Shown in pieces: positions 1-12,563 of a stretch of 64,000 bases of DNA (positions within the stretch are counted from its first letter, which is position 1; each line of letters begins with the position of its first letter). The stretch comes from Hemerocallis citrina. Lineage: Eukaryota; Streptophyta; Magnoliopsida; Asparagales; Asphodelaceae. A program made the translations under genes and the position numbers. Where the stretch lies: assembly GCA_017893485.1 (NCBI GenBank), contig CM030358.1, forward strand, positions 150,487,368-150,551,367, in the 5' to 3' direction. The notes under the pieces are model-generated. The model did no database searches. It was given only the letters and a program-made list of their open reading frames with translations, and was not told the origin of the DNA.

Positions 1-661
1 TTAAATGATGTTCATTCTTCAAACTGCATGTTCTTCACCAACATATTGAAAAAGTCGATTTTCTTCAACTTCACTCTTCGGAAGACTAGCTATTTTCGGT
101 GAATGTAAAAGTACACTCCATGTTTCGTGTCTCTAAACTCAAAAGGTATTGTGGCAACCATCGCCTAGACAAGCATCCAATCATCTTCATGCTGGTAAGA
201 AAGATGGCCAAATACCGGAAATACATGACCAAATTGCCAAATCAATGGAACGAAAAATATGAAAATAACATCACCTGGGATATAACGTAACGAACGGGAT
301 TGTAAAAAATTTTCTTTGTTAAAGAAATGAAGTGTTAGATCCTGGTTTAATTGGCACATTCTTTATGGGCTTACACCTCTAAAATCAATTGATTCTTCCT
401 ATGTTTTTTAGCAAATTCAGAGGAGCACATGTTGACTTCTTAAAATTATGAGAAACAAACATCATCTACGAACAACTCAGAGCAGAAAATCTTCTTTAAA
501 AAAAACAGAATAAGATATTATTTCTAAACTATATTTAATCAACGGTTCATTTTGAAATCTAATCTACCCCAATCAACGGTAACAAATTCCACCAAACTAG
601 CCTATTTTTTATTTATAGTCCGTCTTTTTAATTCTTTTAGTTTCTCTTTCATTCTTCTAAA
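1..661. other. AT-rich DNA, nothing assigned
   Basis: No recognisable gene, RNA or repeat. The short open frames here have no family features and are within chance expectation for AT-rich DNA. Confidence 0.5.
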
Positions 662-820
662 CTAGTATCATGCACGTGCGATGCACGTGGAGGAAGAAGG
701 AAAAAGACAAAAAAAATAACTTACCAACACGTGCACTGCACGTGTTTACTAACATACAAAAAACAATAAAAAATTGTTTATTTGTTTGGAACCCATCTCT
801 CCCATTATAATAGTTATAGA
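662..820 (-). mobile_element. Mini-Helitron (159 bp)
   Basis: Read on the minus strand it starts TCTATAACTATTATAATGGG after an A and ends CTAG before a T, as expected for Helitron insertion between A and T. A palindrome of the type ACGTGCGATGCACGT lies just inside the 3' end. Four relatives with the same ends occur at 2.8-4.6 kb. It has no coding capacity and is non-autonomous. Confidence 0.6.
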
Positions 821-1296
821 TGTTCATTCTCTTTTCTATTATCTATATTTTACAATAGATCGTCATCATCATCCAAAACAAACGGATCCACAAGAAAAGG
901 CTGCAAGGTCACATTTCTTGCACTACTTTATCTAATTGGCTTCTTTTTATTAAGATTTGCAAACTCACAGATCGTTAAATAAGATTAGCTAGACATCTCT
1001 CTCATTTGTTGCTTTTGTCGGGTTAGCTAATTATAATTTTGTAATTCCTACAAATGTATGGAAATTTGTATAAAGTAAGTTTACCTCTGTGTATTAGCAA
1101 TTAATATACACATTTTTGTATGAAATCTTTTACAAATGAAAAAAAAAGTGACGAGACTTCATTAATGAAAGGTTAATAAAACAACTATTACACAATGTTG
1201 ATAATCATGAAGCACATTAGATATCTCTCCACCAAAAGGTTGAGATAACATCATCAAGAACAATATTCATGAATCCATGAAGAAACAGAGATGATG
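821..1296. other. AT-rich DNA, nothing assigned
   Basis: No gene or structured element seen. From about 1180 the sequence is a diverged copy of part of the repeat at 1541-1740 (both contain CACAATGTTGATAATCATGA). Confidence 0.4.
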
Positions 1297-2274
1297 ATTA
1301 TGTCGAAGGCAACACAACACATAGAGAAAAATATCTATTGGAAGGAGGTTGAAGGCAAATCTTAATTTGGGGTCGAGACAACACAACACAGAGAGAAAAA
1401 AAATCAATTGGAAGGAGGTTGAAGGCAAATTTTAATACGGGGGTTCGAGGCAACACAACACATATAGAGAAAAAAATCTATTGAAAGGAGGTTGAAGGCA
1501 AATCTTAATACGGGGTTCAAACATGATAAGAACCTACACATAAAACTATTGCACAATGTTGATAATCATGAAGCACCTTAGACATCTCTCCACCAAAAGG
1601 TTGACGAGAAGCAATTCCATGAAAATCTAGCATGCAAGTTTCATACACTCGAGAACATCGTCAAGAACTTCAAAAAATGATGACATGCCTTTAGCGGTGG
1701 TTGCGCAAACAATGATCATGAATGCATGAAGAGACCGAGATAATAATTATGGTGAAGGCAAGACTACACATATAGAAAGTGGAAAAAAAACTATGAGATT
1801 GTAGTATCTTGCTTCTCTTTTGGTATCAATTCACAGGATGACTTCTACAAATGATTGGCAGATGATTTAAGATCTTTTTATTTGTTACTTGCCTATATTT
1901 ATTTTAACTAAGTTGTTAATGATTAGATCAAGTTTCAGCATATAGGATAGACATATGGTAGTTTCCTACAATACAATATAGCAAGCAGCCAAGCACTAGA
2001 AGAAACAGTGTTTTCTAGATCTAATGCATCTAACCATGTAGTAGACTCAAATGTATTCCTTTAGAACTTTCTCTTCCTGAAGTGTTTCTTTTTTTTATTG
2101 GCGAGTAGTGCTTTCTTGTATAGAATCTGCTGCAAATTCAACGAAAGGTGGTGTGTGGGTAAGTTTGTCACATTTGTGTCTGTTACTTCTCTGCTTATAG
2201 TATTCAAAAAACATCTGATTATATATTTCAATTATTTTATAACATCTGTAGAAGCTATTCCATTATTTAGTTAG
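1297..2274 (+). repeat. Left arm of a large inverted repeat
   Basis: This arm matches the reverse complement of 63174-64000, from the tandem units at its outer end to the sharp boundary at CCATTATTTA (2274). The left arm has about 110 bp (roughly 1976-2083) that the right arm lacks. The arms look like two copies of an unclassified repeat in opposite orientation. No coding capacity, LTR end or transposase feature was recognised. Confidence 0.7.
1300..1525 (+). repeat. Tandem repeat, about 70-bp unit, 3 copies
   Basis: Three imperfect units carry GGAGGTTGAAGGCAAAT, then a TTAATACGGGG-type stretch and GGCAACACAACACAT. Three comparable units lie in the opposite arm at about 63790-64000, reverse-complemented. 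Confidence 0.75.
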
Positions 2275-2768
2275 TATAACTGTTAAGTTTATTAGTGTCT
2301 GTAGCAAGCACGTGCCTTTTAACTTCATAATCCTATATATTATACATTCACCTGGATGACAATTACAAAATCATGACAATCCACTAATAACCTTGAGCTT
2401 TCTTCCCTTTGAATAAATAAACCATGACATTCAATCTTCTTGGAGGTGTTTCTTTTTAAGATATGGGCCTCAGGGTAGCAGAACGAGTGAAAGAATTAAT
2501 AGTAGAGTGTTGGCTTATAAAGATCCTAATAAGCACAACATATGAAGAGAGACAAAATTGATTCTATAATAAAGCATATGCGCCAGGATACCATATTACA
2601 TATGAGGTTTCCTGATGATAAACTAGTAACTTATTGGGTTATTTTCGTAGAGGCCACCCACAATTTTGACAATTCCAAATAAGTCACTCACACATCTCTA
2701 TTTTCATAAACACCACCAACAATATAGGTACTTACAAAAAGCAACTATGCAAGTTTTTTAAAGTTTAA

Positions 2769-3032
2769 TCTCTAATATTATAATGGAAGAAGGCCTTACT
2801 GTCATTTGTCAATCTATCAACGCATGTGATGCACGTACATAACTAATATGAAAGAGGTTTCAGGTTCGAGTCCTCACTACGTCAGATTTTTTATTTTTAT
2901 TTTTTTATATTAAGACGTGGATTGTCCGTGCATAACTAATATAAAAGAGGTCTCAGATTTGATGCCATACTACATCAAAATTTTTACTTTAAAAAATATA
3001 TATTGATGTGCATCGCACGTGTAAATTACTAG
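2769..3032 (+). mobile_element. Mini-Helitron (264 bp)
   Basis: It starts TCTCTAATATTATAATGG after an A, and ends with palindrome GTGCATCGCAC followed by GTGTAAATTACTAG before a T. These are the 5' TC, subterminal hairpin and 3' CTRR signals of Helitrons. The interior contains GGTTCGAGTCCTC, which resembles the B box of a tRNA T arm. No coding capacity. Confidence 0.65.
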
Positions 3033-3125
3033 TTCACTCACTTAATAATTTGAATTGGTTCAAACGCCACCAATAAGATCATATTGACACCATTCATAAT
3101 CTTATTTAATTCAATTTTTTGAAGT

Positions 3126-3144
3126 GGGGGGGGGGGGGGGCCCC
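3126..3144. repeat. Poly-G/C tract
   Basis: Fifteen G followed by four C, immediately left of the hAT MITE target duplication. The length of such a run may be an assembly uncertainty. Confidence 0.85.
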
Positions 3145-3149
3145 ACATT

Positions 3150-3523
3150 CAGTGACGGAGCTAATAAGGGGCAGGGGGGCAGATGCACCCCCCACTTTGC
3201 CAAAACCTCCCTAACTATTTCAAATTTCACCCTTTTAGCCCTCCCGAAAATTTCTACAAAACCCCCTATTAATCCCATAATAGCAAGCTTCTAAGTTAGC
3301 CCCACCTTTAATTTATTACTTGAAAAAAAAAAGTTTTCAAGTTGGCCTCACCTTTGATTTATTACTCCAAAAAAAAAGAAGAAGAAACAAACAAACCGGA
3401 GAAGAATAAAACATAAAAAAAGTAGAAAAGAATTATTATTATTATTTTTGGGGTCAATGGAACAATTTATGAATTTTGTTGTCAGCTATGCCCTCCTGCA
3501 AAAAAATTCTGGCTTTGTCCCTA
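3150..3523. mobile_element. hAT-type MITE (374 bp)
   Basis: The left end is CAGTGACGGAGCTA and the right end TGGCTTTGTCCCTA, imperfect inverted repeats of the plant hAT terminus (CAG..ACGGAGCCAG type). The 8-bp sequence CCCACATT is present at 3142-3149 and again at 3524-3531, a perfect target duplication of the length hAT transposases make. The interior is non-coding. It must have moved with a transposase supplied elsewhere. Confidence 0.88.
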
Positions 3524-3909
3524 CCCACATTGTTAGTGTTGTTTATGGAAATAAAGAATTGTGGGTAGCTTATTTGGAATTAACAAAATTATGTGTGGCC
3601 TCTATGAAAAAAACCGTGACATATTTTGGCCTAATATTCATAAGAGAAGTATTTCTCGAAAACAAATGTATATAGATTAAATCTACTTAGAATTCCTTGA
3701 GGAATGAAAAATAGAACTAACACAATAGATTGGCAACATTGGATCAATAATTATCTTGAGAAAAATTTGCAAAGTGAATATGTACGTATAATCAATATAA
3801 TTACTGGATATGTGGAAAATTGATTCAAACGATATTTAACCTTAACTTGAAAGATGTATAAGGAGACAATATCAGCGTAAATGGGTTGTAGTTAGACATG
3901 ATTACTTAA

Positions 3910-4175
3910 CTAGTAATTTACACGTGCGAGGCACGCCTTAATAAATATATATTTTTTAAATAAAAATTTCAATGTAGTCTGGCCTCGAACCTGAGACATC
4001 TTTTATATTAGTAATGTACGGACAATGCAAGTCTTAAAAAATTATTTTTTAAAAATAAAAACTCTGACGTAGTGAGGACTCGAACATGAAATCTTCTTCG
4101 TATTAGTTATGTACGTGCATCACAAGCGTTGATAGATTTATAAATGACACTAAGTCATTCTCCCATTATAATATT
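3910..4175 (-). mobile_element. Mini-Helitron (about 265 bp)
   Basis: On the minus strand it ends with palindrome-like GTGCCTCGCACGTG, then TAAATTACTAG before T. Its 5' part carries the family block TAATATTATAATGGGAG, but the exact 5' TC is degraded, so that boundary is approximate. Confidence 0.5.
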
Positions 4176-4196
4176 ATTACAAGTCTATATTTCATA

Positions 4197-4424
4197 CTAG
4201 TAATATACACGTGCAATGCATGTATTATTTAAAAAAAAATTTAAAGTAAGAACTCTGATTTACACGTGCAATGTATGTTTTTTTTAAATAGGATTATATA
4301 TTTTTAAAAGTAAATGTGAAGACTATAATGGGAGAGTTGGATTTGCACGTGTATTGCACTTAAGTACGTAGATTTATAACTCCAATTCTTCAATTATAAT
4401 AGTTATTATATATTATATTATAGA
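4197..4424 (-). mobile_element. Mini-Helitron (228 bp)
   Basis: Minus-strand 3' end is CTAG before T at 4197, with palindrome TGCATTGCACGTG inside. The 5' end TCTATAATATAATATATAAT lies at 4424 after an A. It is the middle member of three same-orientation elements separated by about 20 bp. Confidence 0.5.
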
Positions 4425-4440
4425 TAGATAGATAAATAGA

Positions 4441-4608
4441 TAGTAATTTACACTTGTGATGCACATTTAACATATTAAAAAAATTGACAAAGTGAGGACT
4501 CGAACCTTAGACCTCCTTCATATTAGTTATTCATGTGCAATGCACGTGTTGGTAGACTTACAAATTTACAAATGACACTAAGGTATTCTCCCATTATAAT
4601 ATTAGAGA
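4441..4608 (-). mobile_element. Mini-Helitron (168 bp), 3' end decayed
   Basis: The 5' end TCTCTAATATTATAATGGG at 4608 is identical in type to the element at 2769. The 3' end reads CTATC where CTAG is expected, so one terminal base has mutated. The tRNA-B-box-like block (here GAGGACTCGAACC on the plus strand) is retained. Confidence 0.5.
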
Positions 4609-7279
4609 TTGGATATTATAATTATATATTAGAGATTTAATATTCGAACATGCAACTTAACAAATAAAGAAAACATCACATTTACAATATTCATGGAATT
4701 TAATTTCAAATGAGATGGAAGTTTCTACAATAAGAAAATGATTCTCACCAAAATATATAACTAAAGTAATTTGGTAGTATAAAACATAGAAGCAACAAAA
4801 ACAGACTAATTTACCAAATTTCATGGCATGTAAACACTACACTGATATCTGCACATAGCTTTCAGTACACCTGCCTGTCATATTTAAGTATCAGTTGACT
4901 AATATTAGACTTTTGCAAATATAAGTGGCATAATCAAAGCAGTAGTATTTATGTTTCATAAGATTTTTGAGTGACAAAACTTGCATCTTGACAAATCAGA
5001 TAAGGAAACTGGAGCTAGACAAGCTACAGTAAATTGTCAACATTTACATTCAAGAAACATAAAATGGAAAAAACTATAACTTTTAAATTGATGAAATTTA
5101 AAATATATGGTAGCTGGGGCTTCTTCTGTTAAAAAGGTATATGTAAATTATTTCTTCACCCCCGAAACATCAAAAGACCACATTCAAGCAGTCAAATATT
5201 GGTTATAATGTTAAAGATGAACAGAACATGCCAATCCGACAGTTTGTACCATTGTAAAATCCAATCAAGGGACTATGCAATAAACGATCTACATAAAGGA
5301 TACATGTAAGATCAAGTTTGGATCTCAATGACAAACTTATGGAGCATCATGTCTATAAATGACAAAAACAAAGGATGCCAGACCATTATTTTAAAGGGCA
5401 AAAACAAATTGACGCAACATAGTTATAGTTTAGAATGTGCAGTATCTTATAGCTAATATACTGTGAGTTACACACTAATTTGCAGACTTCAAACTTTGCA
5501 ACACAGTAAACATAAGGTTATCTCTGCTCAAAACATACATGATCCAATTAAAAAAACATGTTACAAAAATAAACACAGGGAACAAGTGAACTGATCAATT
5601 CAACAACTTCTTTCAAAACAAATCAAAAACAAAACAAAGATATATTAGTTATTCCAGACACCGGAATGAATACATTCCCATAAGTGAAGAAATACCATTC
5701 ACTAATTTCCATACAGAAAGTGGTTGATTTTCAAACAAAAATGACATTACTCTCAAGATTCAATTAATCTATTATTAAAAGAGAGGGCTGAAATATAAAA
5801 TCAAACACATCCCAGAATCCACATCCCTATTTCCTCAACATCATAAAACTAGCCATAGATGGTTTAACACAAACCCAGAAGAGATCTTCCCCTGTAAGTA
5901 AAAGACTTCAAAGTATCGAAACCAATAATTAAAATCAATATTCAACACATAATAGTCAAGGAAAAAGACTAAAAGGGGAAAATCAATTAATGGTTTTTTA
6001 AACTCATTCAATAAGCACTGTATTAATAATCAAAACAGGAAAGAAATTAACACCACCCTGATCTACAGTTTCCTTTTCTTGGGTTCAAAATACAGAGAAG
6101 AAACTATGCAAATTATCATACTAGAGATAGGAGGAACCAGTTGAAACTTCAAAGAAAATTCAAAAAGAACGAAAAGCACGTTACACATATAAATTAACCC
6201 CAAAAAAAAATCATGCAAAAAAGGCTTAATTAAAAAAAAAAAAGAAAAGAGACGGGCTTACCCCTTTCACGCTTCTCTAATCCTCAAAACCCAAAGAAGC
6301 CATTTTGCTCCACCTGATACCAAGATCAAACACATATCTAAAAAAAACAGACTCCAACCCACAAAGTAAAAGAAACCCATATAAGAAAATGTAAAAGTAA
6401 CCTGATTAGTGATTAAAGCATAAAAAAAACCCAGATCAAAAAAGGGAAAATGGGCAAAGAAGGGGGGAGACAATTGGGAATGGAAGAGGAGAAAGATGGT
6501 GAATTTGGATTAATCTAATCCTTCAAACCAAATGTTTTCTGAACGCCCAATACGGAATGGGTTGAAATTCAATTTCGATAATTCGAAGGGGTTAAAGGGT
6601 TTGAATGGAAATTTGGGCAAATTTTCGATTTTCGACTGCTTGCCAAAATACTTTAAATAAATTACGAATTTGAGGAAGAACAAGAAAGCATGGTTTGCGG
6701 TGAGAATTTTGTAACGGTCGGATTTTCATTTTAAAAAAACAAAAAGAAAATGGAAAATTACAGAAAGCCACCAAATAATAACAGTGTTCTTTTGCAGTAA
6801 GAACCTGCTTATTAATATTATTTCAAATTTATCCATTACTACGTGTTAGAAGTTGCTGTCGCAACATTAACGCTGTCAGGGAATTTTTAATGATATGATC
6901 TGCTGCAGGTTGTATAGCAAGGGAAAGATGTACAAGTGAAGTCTTATATCGCCAACTGTTCATTGGAACTGGGAGGTGGTGAGGTGGCAAGGGTGCTTGA
7001 TAGGGTGGAGGTGGAATTATGTGCATTTGATGCAAGCACCGTGTGGTGCACGAGTGAAGAGAAACAACTCCTTATCTTTTTTTTAGACCATCTTTAACGC
7101 TAGCAATTTATCAATTTTAGCAAAATTAGCTCATTTAGAGATAAAAATTACTCACCAAAATAGATTTCTCAGATTCACTCGTCAGATCTGGCGAGTTTGT
7201 ATCGCCTCCTAAACTCACTTCGACCCTTCGACCTCCATGCTTCATCTTACCTTCTTCTAATCTGAACCACGAGTATTCA
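4609..7279. other. About 2.7 kb AT-rich DNA, nothing assigned
   Basis: Long A-rich stretches with no recognisable domain in any frame. The short minus-strand frames at 6267-6473, 6592-6774 and 6829-7035 have no family features. This is the least repeat-like part of the window, so host intron or flanking DNA of a gene outside the window is possible, but nothing proves it. No splice-delimited coding exon could be picked. Confidence 0.4.
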
Positions 7280-8402
7280 TGTAACGTCCCGAATTTCAAA
7301 ATACGGTAATTCATAGCACAACAGGATCTTTACTTCATTTCGTACAATTTTACAAGAAATTTGAAAACTTTTATTTGTACAACACTCTTCATTTAACATC
7401 AACGCAGCAGAAAAATAAAGATTATAAAGCATGTACAATTTAATCATCAATATTTAAAACAATCTTTTAGCTTCAAATTCATCTCCAGTCTTAGCCAATC
7501 CAAGCCATGCATTGAATACTGTGGGCACATCAGTTACATACTACTGACGCAATACTATACACGGCCATCCTTGCTATGACATAATATAGAGACTCACTTA
7601 TTTTAGCATACACAAATTTGAATGTAAAACAAAGTGTTAAAAGTGACTACCCTAAACATGCTGGTGTATGCAATGCCTTAATGCCTAACGCAAATGTTTA
7701 CGCTAAGATGATTGTAATGCGTATTTGTTCGGATTCTATGCATCTCATACTACATAAGTCCGAGGGAAAGCACCTACGTACTCCACATAAAAGGGTTTAA
7801 TCCCTCGCCATGAAAACTACCGGTAATAAAACAAGTTTTGGACGTCCCAAGAGTACGGATTCCAGCCCTGGAGTCCAACATCAAGTTTATACAGAAACCC
7901 ATATAGCCAAATCTCAAATCAATTAATTCTCTTCAACATTGCCGGCACCTGGGTCTCACTAAGCCTCTAGATGACAACCTTTCATGTTCCATAATCATGG
8001 GTACTCATACCCTTCAATATTCCTGTTTTCAATTCACTTTATTGACATCTTAATCGATTCTTTCATCTTATTTTTGTATTTATCATTCATGAACAACAAA
8101 CTCAATTTACTCATTTCCACAAAGCTCGTTTTCTTTCACATTCATCTAACTTTCCAATCCAAAAATTAAAAATCAAACATCAACTCTTTGAGACTCATCA
8201 TTAGAAATTTACTATCAAAATTCATCACTACCTTCCTTTTTTCACAAATCAACTTTTATTATCTTAATTTTATACTTTCTTCTTAAATATCGATCTCATT
8301 TATCACAAGAATATAACTCTTAAATCTCCAAAATATATTTTAAAATGGTGAGAAATATTTTCAGTTGTCCCCATAATATTTAAAAGTATTTATCTAAGTA
8401 TT

Positions 8403-8434
<32 letters not shown>

Positions 8435-8438
8435 CCCT
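8403..8438. repeat. (CT)n microsatellite
   Basis: About 36 bp of CT repeats inside LTR E. Confidence 0.9.
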
Positions 8439-9426
8439 AGAATTTTTAAGCCGCTAACTCCAAATCCCTAAAACCATTTTCTTAAACCTTTGCTTCCATT
8501 CCATTGGTGAAGCCTCCATCGTCATCTCAAGCGCGAATCTCAAAGCAAATCCAAATCCAAATCCAGTGTCAAACCCCAAATTCACCGAATCCCCTCCACT
8601 GAATCGAGAGCCTTTACATGCGATGCAACGACTCTAATTTCATCTCATTAACCAAATTCTCATTCTAATTTTTAATTTTGTGTGTGCAGAGGATAACTCA
8701 GTTATTTGCTGACTCGAATTTGTGTGTGCATTGGATCTAAGTTCAGAGGGGTGTGATTATTTTACTTTTGGGTTTAAAAAAGTTTAATTTGGTAATTTAT
8801 TTGATTAATTTTTTTATTGGTTTTGATTTAAGGTGTACGCAAGTGAGAGATGGATTATTTTGTGGCCTTAATTTGGGCTTCCAAACCATAGCAGGACAAG
8901 TAAGCTGATCAGCAACCTAAAATAACTTGGCAAATATGCAACATTAATTACTTTACAACAAGAGAATATACTATCGTGAAGTGTTCCCTTCACTGTTTAT
9001 TAGAAACCATGGATAACATAACATATAAGAACTTTTAGCGTATGTTTGGATATATAGGATTGGATTGACTGGAGTTTACCAGTGAAGGGTGTGAACTCTC
9101 CACTAAAGAAAGACAGCTGAAGTAAATTTGTTATTGATCCATTTTGATTTTTTTTTTATATAAATGTGCAATGGAGAGACAAAGTGGAGATAAAAGAAAT
9201 GATTAGCTTGGATTAGAGTTTTGAGAACTTCATGTATACATTTTGGTTGAAATAATAATAAGAGGGATTTCAATTGCAAACTGGGTCTCAGACAAATAAA
9301 TGTTTAGATTATTGGTATTGTAGATACCTTCACACCTTCACTTTGGTTACCACTGTATTTAGACATGCCCATAGTGGTTATGGAATTAGAGTAAGCTCTA
9401 TAAAACCTATATGATCATGTCCTTGC

Positions 9427-9960
9427 ATAACTATTACAAACATCTAAAAGTGATGCTAAAGTTAAAAAAAATACTCTATGTAGTATTTCTAATAAACTAT
9501 ATGTATTCCAGGTAAGTTCATGCTAATGATCAAGAAGGCGATGGTTGAGATTAAAGGTAGATATGATGCTTCCTCATATAATATGTTTCCTATTTCAGTT
9601 AATCTACTGGACCTTTAAAACTATTTTATATAATCAAACCAGGTGCACCGTTCCGAAGACATTCCGTAGGCACGTGTCAACGGGCAAACCTAGTATATAT
9701 ATAAAAGACACTAAAAGCATTTCATAGAATTTATTTGTGTATTGAGGATTCCAATATGTGTTTAGCATGTCCAACTAGATGGCCACATTTCAATTCTTGT
9801 TAAATACATGTATAACGATTTTAGAGAAGCCTTACGATGCTGCTACAAATTTTTACTATGAAACATTGATATATCATAAGATAGATCCATACGGGTCAGT
9901 AGAGGTGCCTCTCAATGCGACTATATATTTCTCTTTTGACTGAAACTATAACTCTCGAGA
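9427..9960 (+). repeat. Repeat R, copy 1, with a Helitron 3' terminus
   Basis: This block is repeated at about 12772-13402 with few differences. In its middle is a fold-back: ACCAGGTGCACCGTT at about 9640 pairs with AACGGGCAAACCTAGT ending at 9694, and the inner end is CTAG (9690-9693) before T and a TA run. That matches a Helitron 3' end. The flanking 250 bp on each side also recur in copy 2, so the terminus was already embedded in a larger repeat when it was copied. Confidence 0.6.
9779..9943 (+). CDS. Conserved 54-codon open frame in repeat R, copy 1
   Basis: An ATG frame of 54 codons ending TGA, directly after a CAACTAG that could be a splice acceptor. The predicted peptide begins MATFQFLLNTC and ends VEVPLNATIYFSFD. 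Copy 2 (13222-13386) keeps the same length with three replacement differences (L/S, I/M, V/A). I do not recognise the family. An alternative reading is a captured host exon in another frame, since the +1 frame is also open for about 28 codons. The evidence that it is a real protein is weak. Confidence 0.25.
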   Translation: MATFQFLLNTCITILEKPYDAATNFYYETLIYHKIDPYGSVEVPLNATIYFSFD

Positions 9961-11656
9961 TTCTTAATCCACACATATACTATTCCATTGTGTCCAAAAT
10001 TAACATTCAGATTCATATCGCACAATGAGTTATGACTCCTCAAACAATACACAAAATTTCAGTTGCTCTTTCTGCGGGGTATTTACTACTCCTTACTAAA
10101 TAATTTTGAAACTTCATCAAATTACCTCTAAAAATTCTAAAATTTGAGAATCATCAAATAGACTCATACCATTAGATACTTCCAAAATTTCATAGCAATA
10201 TCATAAACACACAAGGAGTTATGGTCATGTGAATTTCATTCTAAACATAGTCAGCTTCGTTCCACTATCCAGACCAGTCACCCTCTGTAATTTCTTTGAG
10301 GTATCAAAAGATTTCCGAAAATTATGAAATTTAAGAATATAGTTATAGACACATACAAGAGTGTCCACAAAAATTTCCAACTCAAAATACCCATTATTTA
10401 CTGAGATACAAAGTTAGAAATACACAGCAAATTTCACACTCTCAGCAGCAATTTCGGCTGCTTACTGTTCGAGATTGGGTCCTATGTTTGGGCTATCAAA
10501 TTGCTTCCAAATATTACTAAAAAATTTATGGATGCACTAAATATATAGAACAACAATTCCCCTAAATTTGAGCCCCAAATTCTGAACCGTTTGGGAACAA
10601 GAAATTCCCAAACTCACCCTCACAAACGTGCTTCTTCAAAAAAAATGAGTTGTTCTTACCATACAACTATCTTTTCTTAGCATTCCAATTATCATACATG
10701 ATAATCAAAATTCTCCAAACACTACCCCAAGCTAACAATTCACATACACGTCAAGAAAATAAATTTTTAGAGTTGAGAGAGATCACCCACATGTTGATTT
10801 TGCAAGAGAATTTCCTTGCTCCTAGCCTCGCTTGCTTTCCCTGCTCCTAGCTCTTGTAGAACTTGGCCAACACCTTCTCCTTCTCTACTACTCTTCTCCT
10901 TTACTACTACTCAAAGACTCCAACTCTCTCTTCTTCTCTACTACTCTACTTTTATTTTTGAAACAATATGAGAGGATGAGAAGAAATGAGAAGTAGATAG
11001 AGTGAGGGTTTTTATAGGAGATGGAAGGTTAGGGTTTGGGGAAGTGGGGCTGGAATTCTAGAAGGGGAATGGAGGGGGAAGGGTGAGGTGGGATGGAGAT
11101 GTGTGGTGAGATGAAGTGCCAACACACTCTTCTAGAAGCCCCTAGGAAGTTTCTTGGAAACTTCATGGAAATCTCTTGGAAATTTCCCATTCTCTTGAAG
11201 TCAAACACATACACATCACATGGTGAATTGTCTCTACCATTGGATCTTCATTAAGATCTAAGCCATGATCATATGATGCTAGTGTTCCTAACCCTAGGTC
11301 ACCATACCCTAGGTTACCATACCCTTAACCTTAACCTTTGTGTATGAATATGATCCATATTCAATTCAAACATCAAAAAAGATCAATATATATAATTTGA
11401 AATCTATAAAAATATATGTTTTATAGAAATTATAATTTTCTCCCGAAATTTGTCTAGTCAAAACAATCGGGACAAATCCATAGTTTAATCGAGAAGATAT
11501 TCTGAGTTTACCTCATCAGGTTCAGAACAACTCATATGTCTGAAATCTCTTAATTAAAACTGATAATTATTAGAAAAAGAGGCAATCATGTGCTATCTTG
11601 ACTGTGCACAGATTACTATGCAAAAATAGCCATATGCTATTTTGCGGGTTATTACA

Positions 11657-12165
11657 TCACTCCCTCCTTAGAATTGTTCTGTCCTTAGAACGTCGCTAAT
11701 GGAGAAGAAAACAAAACACAATCACTGATGGTTCATGAGATATTTCTCTGAACCATCTCCAGTTCCCCGAGTGGTATTCTCGACAAACTAGTCTTCTACC
11801 AAGTTGAATTGTTGCTCCCCAGCCTCCCGAACAGACCCATCATGAATTTGATGCTGCCATTCTTCCGCTCTTGCTCTGGAGTAGACAATAGTTGCATTAC
11901 CTTGCTTGTTCTTTAGCACAAGTGATGCTGACTTACTTTTGATTACGACTTCTGCTGGTCGGTGGCCACTCCCTCCTTAGAAAAAAAATGAAGTCGCACA
12001 TTTTTGTTCTGATTTTCTAGCAGCTCTTGTTACCTGCACATCAGGTTATGAATCAACATCCGGTTGCAGTATTGCCTTCTGAACATTCGGATGCAGACTT
12101 GCCTTCCGATATCTAGTTGCAGACTTGCCTTTTGAACATTCAGAAGAAGATGGGTTGCAGATAGG
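11657..12165 (-). mobile_element. Internal stub of LTR element E
   Basis: The reverse complement of this stretch matches 21030-21858, the 3' internal part of the plus-strand element at 17.6-26.4 kb. It includes the CAACTTGGTA, GAACTGGAGATGGTTC and GAGGGAGTGG blocks and part of the GGCAA.TCTGCAAC repeat. It carries no pol sequence. It breaks off near 12165, where sequence of a different LTR begins, so element E is truncated. Confidence 0.65.
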
Positions 12166-12169
12166 TCAG

Positions 12170-12521
12170 AGGAAGAGGAAAGGGGTGATTAGGCAGTTGG
12201 CGGATTAGGAGGGTGATTAAGATTAGGGTTAGGTTTAATAGGGTTATCTAGGGGGTAATTAGGATAATGGGTTAAAGGGTAAATGGGTATAGGGCTTGGA
12301 TCCAAAAGGAATTGGGCTAAAGGGTTCAAAATCCGATAGGGAAAAATAATTAGGATTTATAAAATACAATTTAACAAATTCTCATAGGTTGCAAAACAAT
12401 ATTTTACAGAGTTCAATAAAATTAATTTAAAGAATACAGTTAGATTAATATTTAACTTTTCACAAACAATCAGAATAGTCATATACAAATAATATACTTG
12501 GTTTGTAATTCAAAATAATAA

Positions 12522-12563
<42 letters not shown>

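Larger units (their letters stand above)
2638..3615. mobile_element. DNA element with long terminal inverted repeats
   Basis: Sequence at 2638-2725 (containing GTAGAGGCCACCCACAATTT) is repeated inverted at about 3531-3615 (containing AAATTATGTGTGGCCTCTAT), giving arms of about 85 bp. The interior is mostly later insertions: a Helitron at 2769-3032 and a hAT MITE at 3150-3523. Removing them leaves only a few hundred bases, so the original was MITE-like. No convincing target duplication was found, so the superfamily is open; Mutator-like is possible from the long arms. Confidence 0.55.
7280..11656 (-). mobile_element. Long LTR (E), about 4.4 kb, minus strand
   Basis: Read on the minus strand it runs from TGTAATAACCCGCAAAATAG at 11656 to GAAATTCGGGACGTTACA at 7280. 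The first 1.7 kb is alignable by eye with the start of the LTR at 21859: the block at 11656-11600 and the block around 10270-10400 (CATAAATTTTCGAGG type) both recur there. Just outside 11656 is the purine tract AAGGAGGGAGTGA, so this is the 3' LTR of a minus-strand element. It contains an unrelated insertion at about 9427-9960. No protein is encoded. Confidence 0.72.

Noticed and set aside
2850..2900. tRNA gene suggested by a GGTTCGAGTCC B box
   Set aside because: No acceptor stem, anticodon arm or A box in the right spacing; the block belongs to a Helitron family and recurs in degraded form.
6267..7035. Minus-strand membrane-protein-like frames
   Set aside because: The hydrophobic look comes from T-rich codons read from A-rich DNA. 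No splice signals, conserved motifs or continuation were found.
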